DNA from: Moorella glycerini
GTDB lineage: Bacteria; Bacillota; DSM-521; Neomoorellales; Neomoorellaceae
DNA length: 64,000 nt
Assembly: GCF_009735625.1 (NCBI RefSeq)
Contig: NZ_CP046244.1
Span: 620,001-684,000 of the forward strand
Direction of reading: 5' to 3'
Position 1 is the stretch's first letter. Every line of letters starts with the position of its first letter. A program made the position numbers and the translations under genes. Shown piece by piece: positions 36,689-45,461 of the stretch. Under the pieces are notes generated by a model. That model searched no databases. It worked only from the letters and a program-made list of their open reading frames with translations, and had not been told where the DNA came from.

Positions 36689-37209
36689 TTTTTCCCCTCC
36701 CGTAGATAAGCTTCGATGCCCAGTTGCGCCAGTTTGGCATCCCGGGCCGCCACTTCCCGGGCCAGCTCTTCTTTATAGGCCGCCAGGCGCGCCTTTAGCT
36801 GCGGGTCGTGGACGGCGAGGATCTGGGCCGCGAGTATTGCGGCATTGGCCGCCCCGTCAATGGCTACAGTGGCCACCGGGATGCCTTTAGGCATCTGTAC
36901 CATGGCGTAGAGGGAATCCACCCCACCCAGGGCCGCCGTCTTGATAGGAACGCCAATGACTGGCAGGGTGGTCACGGCTGCCAGGACGCCGGCCAGGTGG
37001 GCCGCCCCGCCGGCGCCGGCAATGAGGACCTTGAGCCCCCGGCCGGCTGCTTTACGGGCGTAATCCAGGGCGGCATCGGGCGAACGGTGGGCAGACAGGA
37101 TTTTTACTTCATAAGGAATCTGGAAGCGCTCCAGCATGGCGGCAGCCTGGGCCATAACCGGCAAGTCGGAGTCGCTGCCCATAACCATACCAACATGGGC
37201 CAGGTTCAT
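36685..37209 (-). CDS. purE: N5-carboxyaminoimidazole ribonucleotide mutase (class I PurE)
   Basis: 174 residues. Seen: GMVMGSDSDLPVMAQA, ILSAHRSPDAAL and IAGAGGAAHLAGVLA, as in class I PurE that interconverts N5-CAIR and CAIR. No purK is present in this operon, so it is elsewhere or bicarbonate/CO2 chemistry bypasses it. ATG 37209 is preferred over the preceding TTG. First gene of the operon, 190 bp after the riboswitch terminator. Confidence 0.95.
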   Translation of the reverse strand: MNLAHVGMVMGSDSDLPVMAQAAAMLERFQIPYEVKILSAHRSPDAALDYARKAAGRGLKVLIAGAGGAAHLAGVLAAVTTLPVIGVPIKTAALGGVDSLYAMVQMPKGIPVATVAIDGAANAAILAAQILAVHDPQLKARLAAYKEELAREVAARDAKLAQLGIEAYLREGKK

Positions 37210-37283
37210 CAAATTTCTTCTCCTTCCTTATATTTTAGCATCTATTTTATCAGCCCCCTTTATCCTTTTTGCTAGCGCCCTGT

Positions 37284-37380
37284 ATTTAATATAATTTAAC
37301 TCACCCCGCCGGCTTCTCTCCGCTTTCTCTCCGCTTCCACTCCGATTTCTGAACACAAGGATCATAAAGCACAATTTAAA
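37284..37380. repeat. ~100-bp inverted-repeat element, diverged copy 3
   Basis: Ends are TATTTAATATAATTTAAC and CACAATTTAAA. The interior CTCCGCTTTCTCTCCG and CACTCCGATTTCTG resemble copies 1 and 2. It lies in the purE leader between the terminator and the gene, so it is transcribed with the operon. Confidence 0.5.
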
Positions 37381-37399
37381 TTCCCTCTTGCCGGCCGGC

Positions 37400-37458
37400 A
37401 AACTAAAGAACCCAGGCCGGGGTAGGTCACGCAACACTGAAACCTACCCGCCTGGGTT
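37400..37458 (-). terminator. Riboswitch-controlled terminator of the purine operon
   Basis: On the minus strand AACCCAGGCGGGTAGGT pairs with ACCTACCCCGGCCTGGGTT, followed by CTTTAGTTT. The 5' arm is also the 3' edge of the PRPP aptamer, so the two structures exclude each other. Confidence 0.85.
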
Positions 37459-37546
37459 TTTATCCCTCCGGTGTAGCACAAAAGTGCCTGTACCACTCGG
37501 ACCTGGCCGCGAAATACCTTCGCGCGGAACCCTGAGGTACACTTTC
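37441..37546 (-). ncRNA. PRPP riboswitch (ykkC subtype)
   Basis: Diagnostic segments in order on the minus strand: GTGTACCTCAGGG, CCAGGTCCGAGTGGTACAGG, CTACACCGGAGGGATAAAA and CCCAGG. These follow the PRPP-binding ykkC class. PRPP binding should hold the 3' edge and prevent terminator formation, allowing purine gene transcription when PRPP is abundant. It begins about 2 nt after the guanine aptamer. Confidence 0.88.
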
Positions 37547-37547
37547 A

Positions 37548-37617
37548 GGCTGTAGCCAGGGCAATTTACGGTTGCCCGGTAGAAACTTGGGAGCCCTATT
37601 CCCCCAATTATACAGGC
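37548..37617 (-). ncRNA. Guanine riboswitch aptamer
   Basis: Minus strand: GGCCTGTATAA (P1), CCCAAGTTTCTACCGGG, CAACCGTAAATTGCCC and GGCTACAGCC (P1'). It fits the purine aptamer with kissing loops. The ligand-pairing base in GGCTACA is C, which specifies guanine rather than adenine. It sits directly upstream of the PRPP aptamer, a known tandem arrangement that acts as a two-input gate. Confidence 0.95.
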
Positions 37618-37643
37618 CATTGCCATATTCTCTTTTCGCTCCT

Positions 37644-37672
37644 ATCGTAGCAAAAAAGGAGAATGCTGTCAA
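37644..37672 (-). promoter_or_regulatory. Purine operon promoter
   Basis: -35 TTGACA (37672-37667), 17-bp spacer, -10 TACGAT (37649-37644). The transcript starts about 20 bp before the guanine aptamer. Confidence 0.85.
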
Positions 37673-37696
37673 CAGGGAGTTAAATCTTTCCTTAAC

Positions 37697-37798
37697 CGGT
37701 AGAAATTACGCTGTTCAAACTTATACTTTCTTAATATTTCTCCACCACTTTTATGTTTTAATATAAGGGTGGGACAAACCCTGCTACATTTCCCAGGA
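37697..37798 (+). repeat. Duplicated leader region, copy 1
   Basis: Nearly identical to 47621-47722, with shared TTATACTTTCTTAATATTTC and CTCCACCACTTTTATGTTTT. It precedes the shortened LysM gene and probably holds its promoter. Confidence 0.75.
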
Positions 37799-37807
37799 GG
37801 TGCTTTG

Positions 37808-38089
37808 ATGTTTCGTCGTCATAAGTTAAGGCTGGTACTCTTTATCTTCGTCCTGGCCGCGATGGTGGTTTTTCCCCTGGTGACCTGGGCCATGAGCTAC
37901 CAGGTGCAGCCCGGCGATACCCTGTGGCTGATTGCCCGGCGTTTTGGTACCAGCGTAGATGGTCTAAAAAGCAGTAATAATTTAAGCAGCGATATTATGG
38001 GAGTCGAAGACCCCGACCAGGGCTTTGCCAATATAGCCACCATCACGAAAATGATGTACGACTACCAGGAAAACCTGGCCCGCAGGTAA
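37808..38089 (+). pseudogene. Internally deleted copy of LysM/beta-lactamase-like gene
   Basis: 93 residues. Residues 1-63 (signal peptide plus most of a LysM: YQVQPGDTLWLIARRFGTS) match the N-terminus of the intact gene at 49440, and the last ~29 (GVEDPDQGFANIATITK, ending MMYDYQENLARR) match its extreme C-terminus. About 240 residues with the whole catalytic core are missing in frame, and the LysM lost its last strand. AGGAGG and a terminator are intact, so a small secreted peptide could still be made. Confidence 0.8.
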
Positions 38090-38168
38090 ACCGGCCCCGG
38101 TGGCAGCGTTACGCTAAAGTCGTCCCGGCCGCAAGTAACGCTACCGGCAACCGGCAGCCATAAATAAG

Positions 38169-38203
38169 CCCCGGCCGCGCTTAGGCGCCGCCGGGGTTAT
38201 AAT
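38169..38203 (+). terminator. Terminator after shortened LysM gene
   Basis: CCCCGGC and GCCGGGG with an inner GCGC/GCGC pairing, followed by TTATAATTT. The rest of the gap to 38417 shows no gene or clear site. Confidence 0.65.
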
Positions 38204-38417
38204 TTATAGCTCGCCCCTGAAAACATCCATGACAAAAAACTCCAGTTAAGGAACTATCATCCTGGCGAGGCCCGCTCAAGTCACAGTTAAATTATCGGCG
38301 GTATGGGTAATTCTTACCTGTGAGAAAAAAACGGCTACCATTAATTATGCCTGCGGGAACTTTTGCCCCTTCCCTTCGTCTATCTATTACGGAAAATATG
38401 TGAAAGGAGACTTTCCT

Positions 38418-40712
38418 ATGGCATTGCAAAAGGCCCGGTCCCGTCCCTTGATCCTGTTTGTTCTCTTTTTCCTCCTGGCTGCCATGTATCCCGCCGCTAC
38501 GGTCCTGGCCGGGCCAGCAACCATAACCATTACCGTCGACGGCCGACCGTTAAACCTGGAGACGCCGCCCCTGCTCCAGGACGGCCACCTCCTGGTACCG
38601 GTGCGGCCAGTAAGTGAAGCCCTTCAGGCCCGGGTTACCTGGAATGAGGAAAACAGGGCCGTGGTAATCATTACCCCGCAGGTCACCATAAATATGAAGG
38701 TTGACAGTAAAGAAGTTTTCAAGAACGGCGAGCATCTGTCCCTTGATGTAGCCGTACGGGTAAGCCACGATCGCGCCATGGTTCCCCTGCGTTTCCTGGC
38801 CGAAGCCCTGGGGGCCCGGGTGGTCTGGGATGCCCAGAACCAGACCGTCACCATCACCACCCCGCAGGTGCCGGTACCGGAGCGGGTATACAGCGGGGCT
38901 TTCCCGGCCCGGGTGGCCTTTAGCGCCAACAATAACCTCTGGCTCCTGGACGGCAGCCGGGCCGGGGCCGGACCGGTACAGGTAACTAAGAAAGGTTCAG
39001 TGGAAATCCTGGGATGGTCCCCCGACGGCCAGTGGCTGGCCTACCTGCAGCGGGAGACGCCGGATCTCTGGGCCGGCAAACCCTATCTCTGGGTAGTTAA
39101 GGCCGGCGGCAGCGGCGCCTTCCAGGTGGACCCGCGACCGGTGCTGGGACAACCGGCATGGTCGCCTCAGGAAAATACCCTGGTCTACAGCACCCAGGGT
39201 CCCGGCGGCGGCTACGCCCCGGACATGAACCTGAAGCTGGCCGCTATTGAAGACGGCCAGGCGAAAGTAACGGCGCTGCTGCCGGACAAAAGCGAGCTGG
39301 TGCAAGACTTTGCCTGGGCGCCGGACGGCCAGAGCCTGGCCGTCGCCTTAAGGCGTACGGCAGAACAACCCCTGCGCATCGACCGCATCACCCTAACCGG
39401 CGAGCGCAGCAACCTGCTTACCCTGGGCGAAGCCGGCACCCCGGAAGGCCAGATTTACCCCAGCTTCGCCACCGGCTTAACGTGGTCCCCCAATGGCCGC
39501 TACCTGGCCTACTACCTGCACCCCAACTCGGGTTCCCTTGCCGCCGACGGCGTGCCGCTTCAGGTGCTGGACCTAGAAAAGTCGAGCCAACCCCTGGCCC
39601 TGGGCACATCCCTCCAGTATAAACAGTGGCTGGCCTGGTCCCCGGACGGCAACAAACTGGCCTTCATCCAGGGCGGCAACCGGGAAGCGACCTACAACAA
39701 GCGCCTGTGTATTGCCACCCTGCCAGCGGGCCAGATCACTTTTTACGACCAGCCCGGCAGGGTGGATACCCAACCCCTGTGGCTACCCGCCCCCCATGAC
39801 GGCGTCCTCTTCTGCCGCGGCCTGGAACGCATGGACTGGGGGGGCCAAAAGCAATCCGGGGTGCTTTTAAGCGACCACGGCATCTGGCTGGCGGCGAGCA
39901 ACGGCCAGGCTCGGCCCCTGACCAGCGGCACGCCGGATAAAGCCGACTACTACCCCTCCGTCTCCCCGGACGGCCAGGACCTCTACTTCCTGCGCCTGAA
40001 CAGCGCCGCCAGCGGTTCCCTTTGCCACCAACCCCTGGCTGGCGGGCCGGCGGTGGAGCTGGTGCGGAACATGAGCGGCTGGGCCGGTTACTACGGCAAC
40101 TACTACCCGGCCTGGATGAGTATCTATTACCTGGACAAAACCAGCCGGGCCACCGGAAAGCTGGTGGTTAGCAACGTTGAAGGCAGACACTTTGAACTGG
40201 AAACCACCGGAGGCCGCCTGGTGCTCCTGCCCGATAAGGGCGCGCCTGACATGGTGAAGGAACTGGAGAAATATGCCGGCCAGACGGTGACGGTGACAGG
40301 GGTAATAACGAACGAGCTCAATATCTACATGCGGGCCCCCATCATGCGGGTGCAGTCCGTCAGCCCCGTGGGTAATGGCGGGGAAACCCCTGCCGGGATT
40401 ACCTCTTTTACCATCGCCCAACCCGACCTGGTGGTCAAGGGGCAGAACCTGGCCCGGGTGGAGATCTGGGCTATACCCACCGGCACGGGGATAACTGAGA
40501 AGGATTATGAACTCCTGGGGTATGCCGGTAAAAAATCGGAAGATAACGGCCAGCAGGTCTGGACCTTCCCTATTCCCCGGAAAACCATCCTGGCCACGGA
40601 AATCTTTGCCAAAGGTTACGATGACCGGGGTAAAGAGGTCGGTAAGGTATCCCTGCCTTTTATCGGGGTCACCAGGCTGAATGAAGCTCTAGGGACGCTT
40701 GATAAGCCTTAA
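38418..40712 (+). CDS. Secreted protein with stalk domains and TolB-like beta-propeller
   Basis: About 764 residues. A signal peptide (LILFVLFFLLAAMYP) is followed by a copper amine oxidase N-terminal (stalk) domain at ~40-140, with paired segments LLVPVRPVSEAL and MVPLRFLAEALGARVVW. Residues ~150-560 carry repeated WSPDGQWLAYL, WAPDGQSLAV, WSPNGRYLAYY and VSPDGQDLYFLR motifs of a TolB/WD40-like propeller. The C-terminal ~150 residues look like immunoglobulin-type folds. ATG 38418 has AAAGGAG 8 nt upstream. Probably on the cell surface; partner unknown. Confidence 0.8.
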   Translation: MALQKARSRPLILFVLFFLLAAMYPAATVLAGPATITITVDGRPLNLETPPLLQDGHLLVPVRPVSEALQARVTWNEENRAVVIITPQVTINMKVDSKEVFKNGEHLSLDVAVRVSHDRAMVPLRFLAEALGARVVWDAQNQTVTITTPQVPVPERVYSGAFPARVAFSANNNLWLLDGSRAGAGPVQVTKKGSVEILGWSPDGQWLAYLQRETPDLWAGKPYLWVVKAGGSGAFQVDPRPVLGQPAWSPQENTLVYSTQGPGGGYAPDMNLKLAAIEDGQAKVTALLPDKSELVQDFAWAPDGQSLAVALRRTAEQPLRIDRITLTGERSNLLTLGEAGTPEGQIYPSFATGLTWSPNGRYLAYYLHPNSGSLAADGVPLQVLDLEKSSQPLALGTSLQYKQWLAWSPDGNKLAFIQGGNREATYNKRLCIATLPAGQITFYDQPGRVDTQPLWLPAPHDGVLFCRGLERMDWGGQKQSGVLLSDHGIWLAASNGQARPLTSGTPDKADYYPSVSPDGQDLYFLRLNSAASGSLCHQPLAGGPAVELVRNMSGWAGYYGNYYPAWMSIYYLDKTSRATGKLVVSNVEGRHFELETTGGRLVLLPDKGAPDMVKELEKYAGQTVTVTGVITNELNIYMRAPIMRVQSVSPVGNGGETPAGITSFTIAQPDLVVKGQNLARVEIWAIPTGTGITEKDYELLGYAGKKSEDNGQQVWTFPIPRKTILATEIFAKGYDDRGKEVGKVSLPFIGVTRLNEALGTLDKP

Positions 40713-40881
40713 ATTAAACAGCAAGAGGGACGGTGCCCTTCTTCCCGAAGGTTGCCTCCCCTTTTTTTAAGGGAGCAAAAATGCGTGCAAAGCTGGCATT
40801 GAAGGATGTGAAAAGGGCCGGTTGCTTTCTGCCGGGTAAAAGTGATAAACTTACTGCAGTTCAAGCTTGGGAGGCTTAAAT

Positions 40882-41685
40882 GTGATTGAACTCAACCACC
40901 TGACCAAGGTCTACCACCAGGGACAGGTTAAGGCCGTCGACGACCTGAACCTCCGGGTTCAGGCGGGGGAACTCTTCGGTTTCCTCGGCCCCAACGGCGC
41001 CGGCAAAACGACGACCATCAAAATGATGGCCGGGTTGTTAACCCCTACCTCAGGAGAGGTCATAATCAATGGCCACAATATGGCCAGGGACCCCCTGGCA
41101 GCCAAAGGCTCCCTGGGGTTTGTCCCCGATAACCCCGATATCTGGGAAAAATTGACGGGCCTGGAGTACCTGCAGTTCCTGGCCGATGTCTACCGGGTGC
41201 CGGCTGCCGCCAGGCAGGCCCGGGTGGAGGAACTGGCGGCCACCTTCGAACTCCAGGACGCCCTGGGGGATAATATCCAGAGCTATTCCCACGGTATGCG
41301 CCAGAAACTGGTCCTGATAGGCGCCCTGATCCACCGGCCGCCGGTGCTTATCCTGGATGAGCCCATGGTCGGGCTGGATCCCAGTTCCGCCTACCTGCTG
41401 ATGGATATCCTCCGCCGCCACTGCGATGCCGGCAATACCGTCTTTTTCTCTACTCATATCCTGGAGGTGGCCGAGCGCCTCTGCGACCGGGTGGGGATCA
41501 TTAATAAAGGCCGGCTGGTGACCCTGGGAACTATGGAAGAGATCAAGGCCCGTCATTCTCAGGGCGAGGAAACCCTGGAGCAGATTTTCCTGGAGATCAC
41601 TGGCGCCAACCTACCGCCTGAAAGGATGGACCTTAATACTTCCAAAGCCTTGAACAACCTGGGGCAACATGCTATACCCAGGTAA
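40882..41685 (+). CDS. ABC transporter ATP-binding protein
   Basis: 267 residues. Walker A GPNGAGKTTT, Q-loop region, signature SYSHGMRQKL (variant of LSGGQ), Walker B LILDEPMVGLD and switch His in FFSTHILEVAE. It belongs to the ABC-2 exporter class. GTG 40882 has GGGAGG 7 nt upstream. Its permease partner directly downstream is broken, so this ATPase may be an orphan. Confidence 0.9.
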   Translation: MIELNHLTKVYHQGQVKAVDDLNLRVQAGELFGFLGPNGAGKTTTIKMMAGLLTPTSGEVIINGHNMARDPLAAKGSLGFVPDNPDIWEKLTGLEYLQFLADVYRVPAAARQARVEELAATFELQDALGDNIQSYSHGMRQKLVLIGALIHRPPVLILDEPMVGLDPSSAYLLMDILRRHCDAGNTVFFSTHILEVAERLCDRVGIINKGRLVTLGTMEEIKARHSQGEETLEQIFLEITGANLPPERMDLNTSKALNNLGQHAIPR

Positions 41686-41756
41686 TACAGGCAAATACTG
41701 CCGCCCGAATATTTCCGTTTTAATGTAAATAGAAATCTGCTTTGGAGGCAAAACTT

Positions 41757-42670
41757 ATGACCACCTGGCGCCAGCACAGTCCCTGGCAGGCCCTGCTGAT
41801 CACCATCTTGAAAATAAACCTGCGCAACACGACCGGAAAAGGCAGGTTGCCCGGTAGAGGTTTGGTCCGGCTCCTGCTGGCTTTTCTGGTGTTGCTGAGC
41901 TTTATCCCCCTGGAGATAATCTTTTTCTCCTTTTTCCTGTCCCTCTCCCGGGCCAGCCTGGCCGTTGGCCAGCCGGCCCTGGTGCCGGTCCTTATAGCCG
42001 TGGCCGGGCAGACGGTGGTGCTGGTCTTCGGCATGTTCTACCTGATGTCAGCCTTTTATTTCTCCCGGGATATCGACCGTATGCTCCACCTGCCCCTGCG
42101 GCCCCGCCAGCTCCTGCTGGGTGGCCCTGGGCGGCGCCGGTCTGGTTATGCTTTTGGGCCTTGTCAGCCATATGGCCCCTACGGCCATCTCCCGGGAAGG
42201 GAAATTTATCTGGCTGCTCCGCTCCCTGCCAGTGGAGGCCCGGCTCCTGGTCCGGGTTAAGCTCCTCTTCAGCCTGGCCTTCGCAGTCCTGGGGGCCGTC
42301 CTGGTGAGCGGTATTCTCTACCTGTTCCTGCGCCTGCCCCCGCCATATCTAACCATTACATTTATCCTGGGCCTTTTGAGCAACTGGCCCGTGGCCGCTC
42401 TGGGGTTGATAGTCGATCTTTCCTACCCCCGCCTGGACTGGGTCGATCCCCAGCAGGCCATGAAGAGCAATTTCAACGGCCTGATAGCCATGCAGCCTGG
42501 CCCTCCCCCTGGTTCTCATCCTGGTCTTATCGGCCTATCTCCTGTCCCGCCTGGGCCAGGGGTATAACGCCATCGTGGCCCTGCTGGCCCTGGAGCTGGT
42601 GCTTGCCGGCCTGGTTACGACCCACCTCCTGGAGGGCATGGCCGAAAAACGCTTACGCGGGATGGAATAA
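41757..42670 (+). pseudogene. Degraded ABC-2 type permease
   Basis: The ATG at 41757 (GGAG upstream) opens MTTWRQHSPWQALL and runs through two membrane helices to RPRQLLLG near 42120. There the coding frame jumps: homologous-looking permease sequence (VALGGAGLVMLLGLVSH, REGKFIWLLRSLPVEARLL) continues in another frame to about 42500, then shifts again (LALPLVLILVLSAYLLSRLG) to a stop at 42670. With about 305 codons in all it is far below the ~550 expected, so a large internal deletion is likely besides the two frameshifts. Confidence 0.8.
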
Positions 42671-42714
42671 TGGAGCAGGACGTCTATGTCCTGCACTAGA
42701 TAGCGAAATTAATA

Positions 42715-42756
42715 AGCCCCCGGACTACGTTAATAACGGAGCCGGGGGTTTCTTAT
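42715..42756 (+). terminator. Terminator after ABC genes
   Basis: CCCCCGG (42717-42723) and CCGGGGG (42742-42748), followed by TTTCTTAT. It also lies downstream of the convergent GH26 gene. Confidence 0.7.
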
Positions 42757-42811
42757 ATACCTCAGCCTGCAGGTCCACACCTTTACGGTGGGAGATGTAA
42801 ACCAGCGTTTA

Positions 42812-44770
42812 TTATTCCCGGGTTACCAGCACCTGCTGCCGGGCCGGGGACCAGGTGACTCGGTACCCCAGGGCTTCTGCAACATAGCGGGCCGGAAGGA
42901 AAACCCGGCCGGCGCGGTTCAAGGGAGCTACATCCAGGTCTTCCCGGCGGCCGTCGCGTTCCATTTCCGCCCGGCCGGGATAAAACCGCAGGACATGGCC
43001 GGCTCCCTGAAGGGTTACCGTCTCAGTGGCGGGATCCCAGCCAATCCCCGCATCGGGAACACCCAGGGCCAGGGCCAGGTAGCGCAGGGGGACGTAGGTG
43101 CGGTCGTTTTCGATAAAGGGAGCGACATCCATCGCCTGCGCCTGGCCATTGCTGGTGTAGCCCTGCTGCCCCGGGGTAAAGGTCGCCACCGGTACGGCGC
43201 TGCCGAAGACAGTAAAGGTGCGGCTGCTGGCTTCCCGGCCCTGGCTGTCATAGGCCTTAACTACGAGGCTCCCTTCCCCGGCCAGGCGGTTGAAATCAAT
43301 GTTTAGCTGGTAGGGCGGGCTGGCAGGGCTACCCAGTAGCTCGCCATTTAAGTAATACTCCACCCTGCTGATGAAGGGGTCGTAGAGCTTGACGGCGGCC
43401 CCCAGGGTGACTTTCCCCTGGAGGGCCATGCCGTCCTCGAGTTCCCGGTAAATCCCGGCGGCCTCCTGGCCGACCTGTTCCAGGTAGTGGGGGCTGGCGA
43501 TGGCCTCCCGGTAAGCGGTCAAAACCTCCCGGTTGTCATCCAGGCGATAATCGCTCACCTTCGCCTGGGTGTAGAGGGGGTCGCTTTCGTTGAGATCAAA
43601 GTAGACCACCGCCTTGACCCGCGGGTAGAGGAGGGGCAGGGTGCGGTAGAATTTAAGAATATTGAAGGCGGCCCAGCGGCTGACATCGGCCCGGCCGGGG
43701 CTCAACACCGTGTGGGCGATGCCGAACTCGCCCACCATCAGGGGCTTGCGGCCGGCGAAAATGCGGTACCAGTAGTCCAGGCGCTGCAGGGGATCCAGGC
43801 CTGCTCCCGGCTGGTCGGCGCGGCCGCTCAGGTAGTAGTCGCTGTAAAAGTTGACGCCCACCCAGTCGACATAGTCATCGCCGGGGTAATACTCCAGGGC
43901 CGCGGCTTTGACCCCCTCCGGCTGGACAATATCAAAGGGGTTCCAGACCATGGCCACGTTGGGTGCTTCCCGGCGCATGATGGTCGCCGCCCGGCGAAAC
44001 CAGGCGACGTAGGCAGCGGGGTCGCCATGCCAGGCGTTAGTGCCCTCCATGTTCATTTCCGAGGCGAAACGGAGAAAAACCGGGATTTTTAAGGCGGCGA
44101 GCTCCCGGGCGATGGCCACCAGATCCTCCTCCTGCAGTCCTCCCAGGCCACCGTTGGGCTCCAGGGCCAGGACCAGGCCCGCGCCGGGCACCTGCCGGGC
44201 CTTCTCCATGGCATCCTGGGGTAAAACAAAGTTGCCCGGCCCGTAGATGTGGCCGTAGCCTAAAAAGAGGGCGTGCTGGCGGCCATAAAGGTCTTTGACC
44301 CGGTTGTAGTCGTTCCCGCCAGGCCCCCGCTCTTCGTAAAGGCCCAGGTAGGTACCGGCGGCCGGCTCAAATTTAGCCAGGGTTATCCGCCCGGGATCCG
44401 GCACCGGGAAAAAGAGGCGCAGGACCGATTTCAGGCTCTCACCCCGGGCTGTATCCCCCCAGGCCCAGTCAGGTACCCCTGCCTGCTGGAAGAGGGCGGC
44501 CTCCTTCACGTAGGCGGCCCTGGCTTCGGCCAGTTTCCCCTGGCGGTCGCAGAGGTGGAAGATCTTCTGCCAGGCCAGGCCGGCGTTCTTCAGGTCGCCG
44601 CTGGCCTCAAAGTAAGCCGCAGCGCTGCGGTAGAGACCCTCGGCTGTAGCCGGGTCGCCGGCCTCCAACTCCCCGGCGCGCTGGTAGTCCTGCCAGGGGT
44701 CAGCCCAGGCGGCTGCAGGCGGGATCAGCAACAAGAATAAAAGAATGACAGCTATACGCGATACCTTCAT
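42812..44770 (-). CDS. Secreted GH26-like glycoside hydrolase with stalk domain
   Basis: 652 residues. Signal peptide 1-23; TPR-like helices ~25-100; GH26-type barrel ~125-430 with acid/base Glu238 (FLRFASEMN) and nucleophile Glu348 (PLMVGEFGIAH); an Ig-like segment; and a C-terminal copper amine oxidase N-terminal stalk domain (YVPLRYLALALGV, VFLPARYVAEALGYRV). GH26 enzymes cleave beta-mannan or related beta-glucans. The substrate here is unknown; the stalk suggests surface retention. A fragment resembling its TPR part lies near 59.8 kb. Confidence 0.78.
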   Translation of the reverse strand: MKVSRIAVILLFLLLIPPAAAWADPWQDYQRAGELEAGDPATAEGLYRSAAAYFEASGDLKNAGLAWQKIFHLCDRQGKLAEARAAYVKEAALFQQAGVPDWAWGDTARGESLKSVLRLFFPVPDPGRITLAKFEPAAGTYLGLYEERGPGGNDYNRVKDLYGRQHALFLGYGHIYGPGNFVLPQDAMEKARQVPGAGLVLALEPNGGLGGLQEEDLVAIARELAALKIPVFLRFASEMNMEGTNAWHGDPAAYVAWFRRAATIMRREAPNVAMVWNPFDIVQPEGVKAAALEYYPGDDYVDWVGVNFYSDYYLSGRADQPGAGLDPLQRLDYWYRIFAGRKPLMVGEFGIAHTVLSPGRADVSRWAAFNILKFYRTLPLLYPRVKAVVYFDLNESDPLYTQAKVSDYRLDDNREVLTAYREAIASPHYLEQVGQEAAGIYRELEDGMALQGKVTLGAAVKLYDPFISRVEYYLNGELLGSPASPPYQLNIDFNRLAGEGSLVVKAYDSQGREASSRTFTVFGSAVPVATFTPGQQGYTSNGQAQAMDVAPFIENDRTYVPLRYLALALGVPDAGIGWDPATETVTLQGAGHVLRFYPGRAEMERDGRREDLDVAPLNRAGRVFLPARYVAEALGYRVTWSPARQQVLVTRE

Positions 44771-44899
44771 GCCTGACCATCACCTGCTCCTTTTTTGTGG
44801 TAATTCGTTCCTAATTTTAACACAGGAGCAGGGAGCAGGAAAGGTAATTTGTGGGGCGTCTACCGTAATCCGGCGACGTGCCCCCGGCTCCCCGGTTGG

Positions 44900-45178
44900 C
44901 TAAAACCATTTCTTCAGCAAAGGGGTAAATTCGGCCAGGGCTTTTTTTACCTTTTCTTCCTCTATTTCTGCTTCCAGGCAGGAGGCCAGATAGGCGCTTA
45001 AAACACTGGCGCCTACCTGACTGATGGCTGCCTTAATAGCTGCCAGTTGCATGATAATATCACTGCAGCTCCGGTTCTCCTCGATCATTCTGGTAATCCC
45101 TCGTACCTGACCTTCAATCCTTTTCAAGCGGGAGAGAATTTCCCCCTGGCAATTTTCTGGTGCTAAATCGTTGGCCAT
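44900..45178 (-). CDS. cstR: CstR-type persulfide-sensing repressor (CsoR family)
   Basis: 92 residues, all-helical DUF156/CsoR fold (LSRLKRIEGQVRGITRMIEE). Cys38 and Cys67 are kept, but the position of the copper-ligand His of CsoR is Tyr63, as in CstR, which senses persulfides through a Cys-Cys bridge. It is divergent from a sulfur transporter/rhodanese operon, with ATACC-N6-GGTAT palindromes in the shared promoter region. Confidence 0.82.
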   Translation of the reverse strand: MANDLAPENCQGEILSRLKRIEGQVRGITRMIEENRSCSDIIMQLAAIKAAISQVGASVLSAYLASCLEAEIEEEKVKKALAEFTPLLKKWF

Positions 45179-45275
45179 TGCGAATACCTCCTGGTATATA
45201 AGATGTGAGCTGCTGCCACCATGGGTAGCCCCCTGGTAACTAAGATGTGTGTGGGGGCAGATTATACTTATACTT

Positions 45276-45330
45276 ATACCAATAGGGGTATCTTGTACAC
45301 ATTCTAAAATATAAAACGGCTCCTTGTCAA
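45276..45330 (-). promoter_or_regulatory. cstR promoter with operator
   Basis: -35 TTGACA (45330-45325), 18-bp spacer, -10 TAGAAT (45306-45301), followed by operator ATACCAATAGGGGTAT (45276-45291) over the start region. Autoregulation is expected. Confidence 0.7.
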
Positions 45331-45338
45331 ACCAGGCC

Positions 45339-45401
45339 TTGACAAAGACGTCATGTCGTGATAATTTTAGTTTTAAGATATACCTATACCGGTATGGGTA
45401 C
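45339..45401 (+). promoter_or_regulatory. Sulfur operon promoter with operator
   Basis: -35 TTGACA (45339-45344), 17-bp spacer, -10 TAATTT (45362-45367), then operator ATACCGGTATGGGTAC (45386-45401). Mirrors the layout on the cstR side. Confidence 0.7.
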
Positions 45402-45461
45402 TATGCAGGGAGTACATCTTAAAACCACATCACAAACTCTAATCCCGGGGAGATGGTAACT

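Noticed and set aside
40713-40790. Hairpin-like CTCCCCTTTTTTTAAGGGAG after the propeller gene
   Set aside because: Possible terminator, but stem and loop are poorly defined and partly simple sequence; not listed as a feature.
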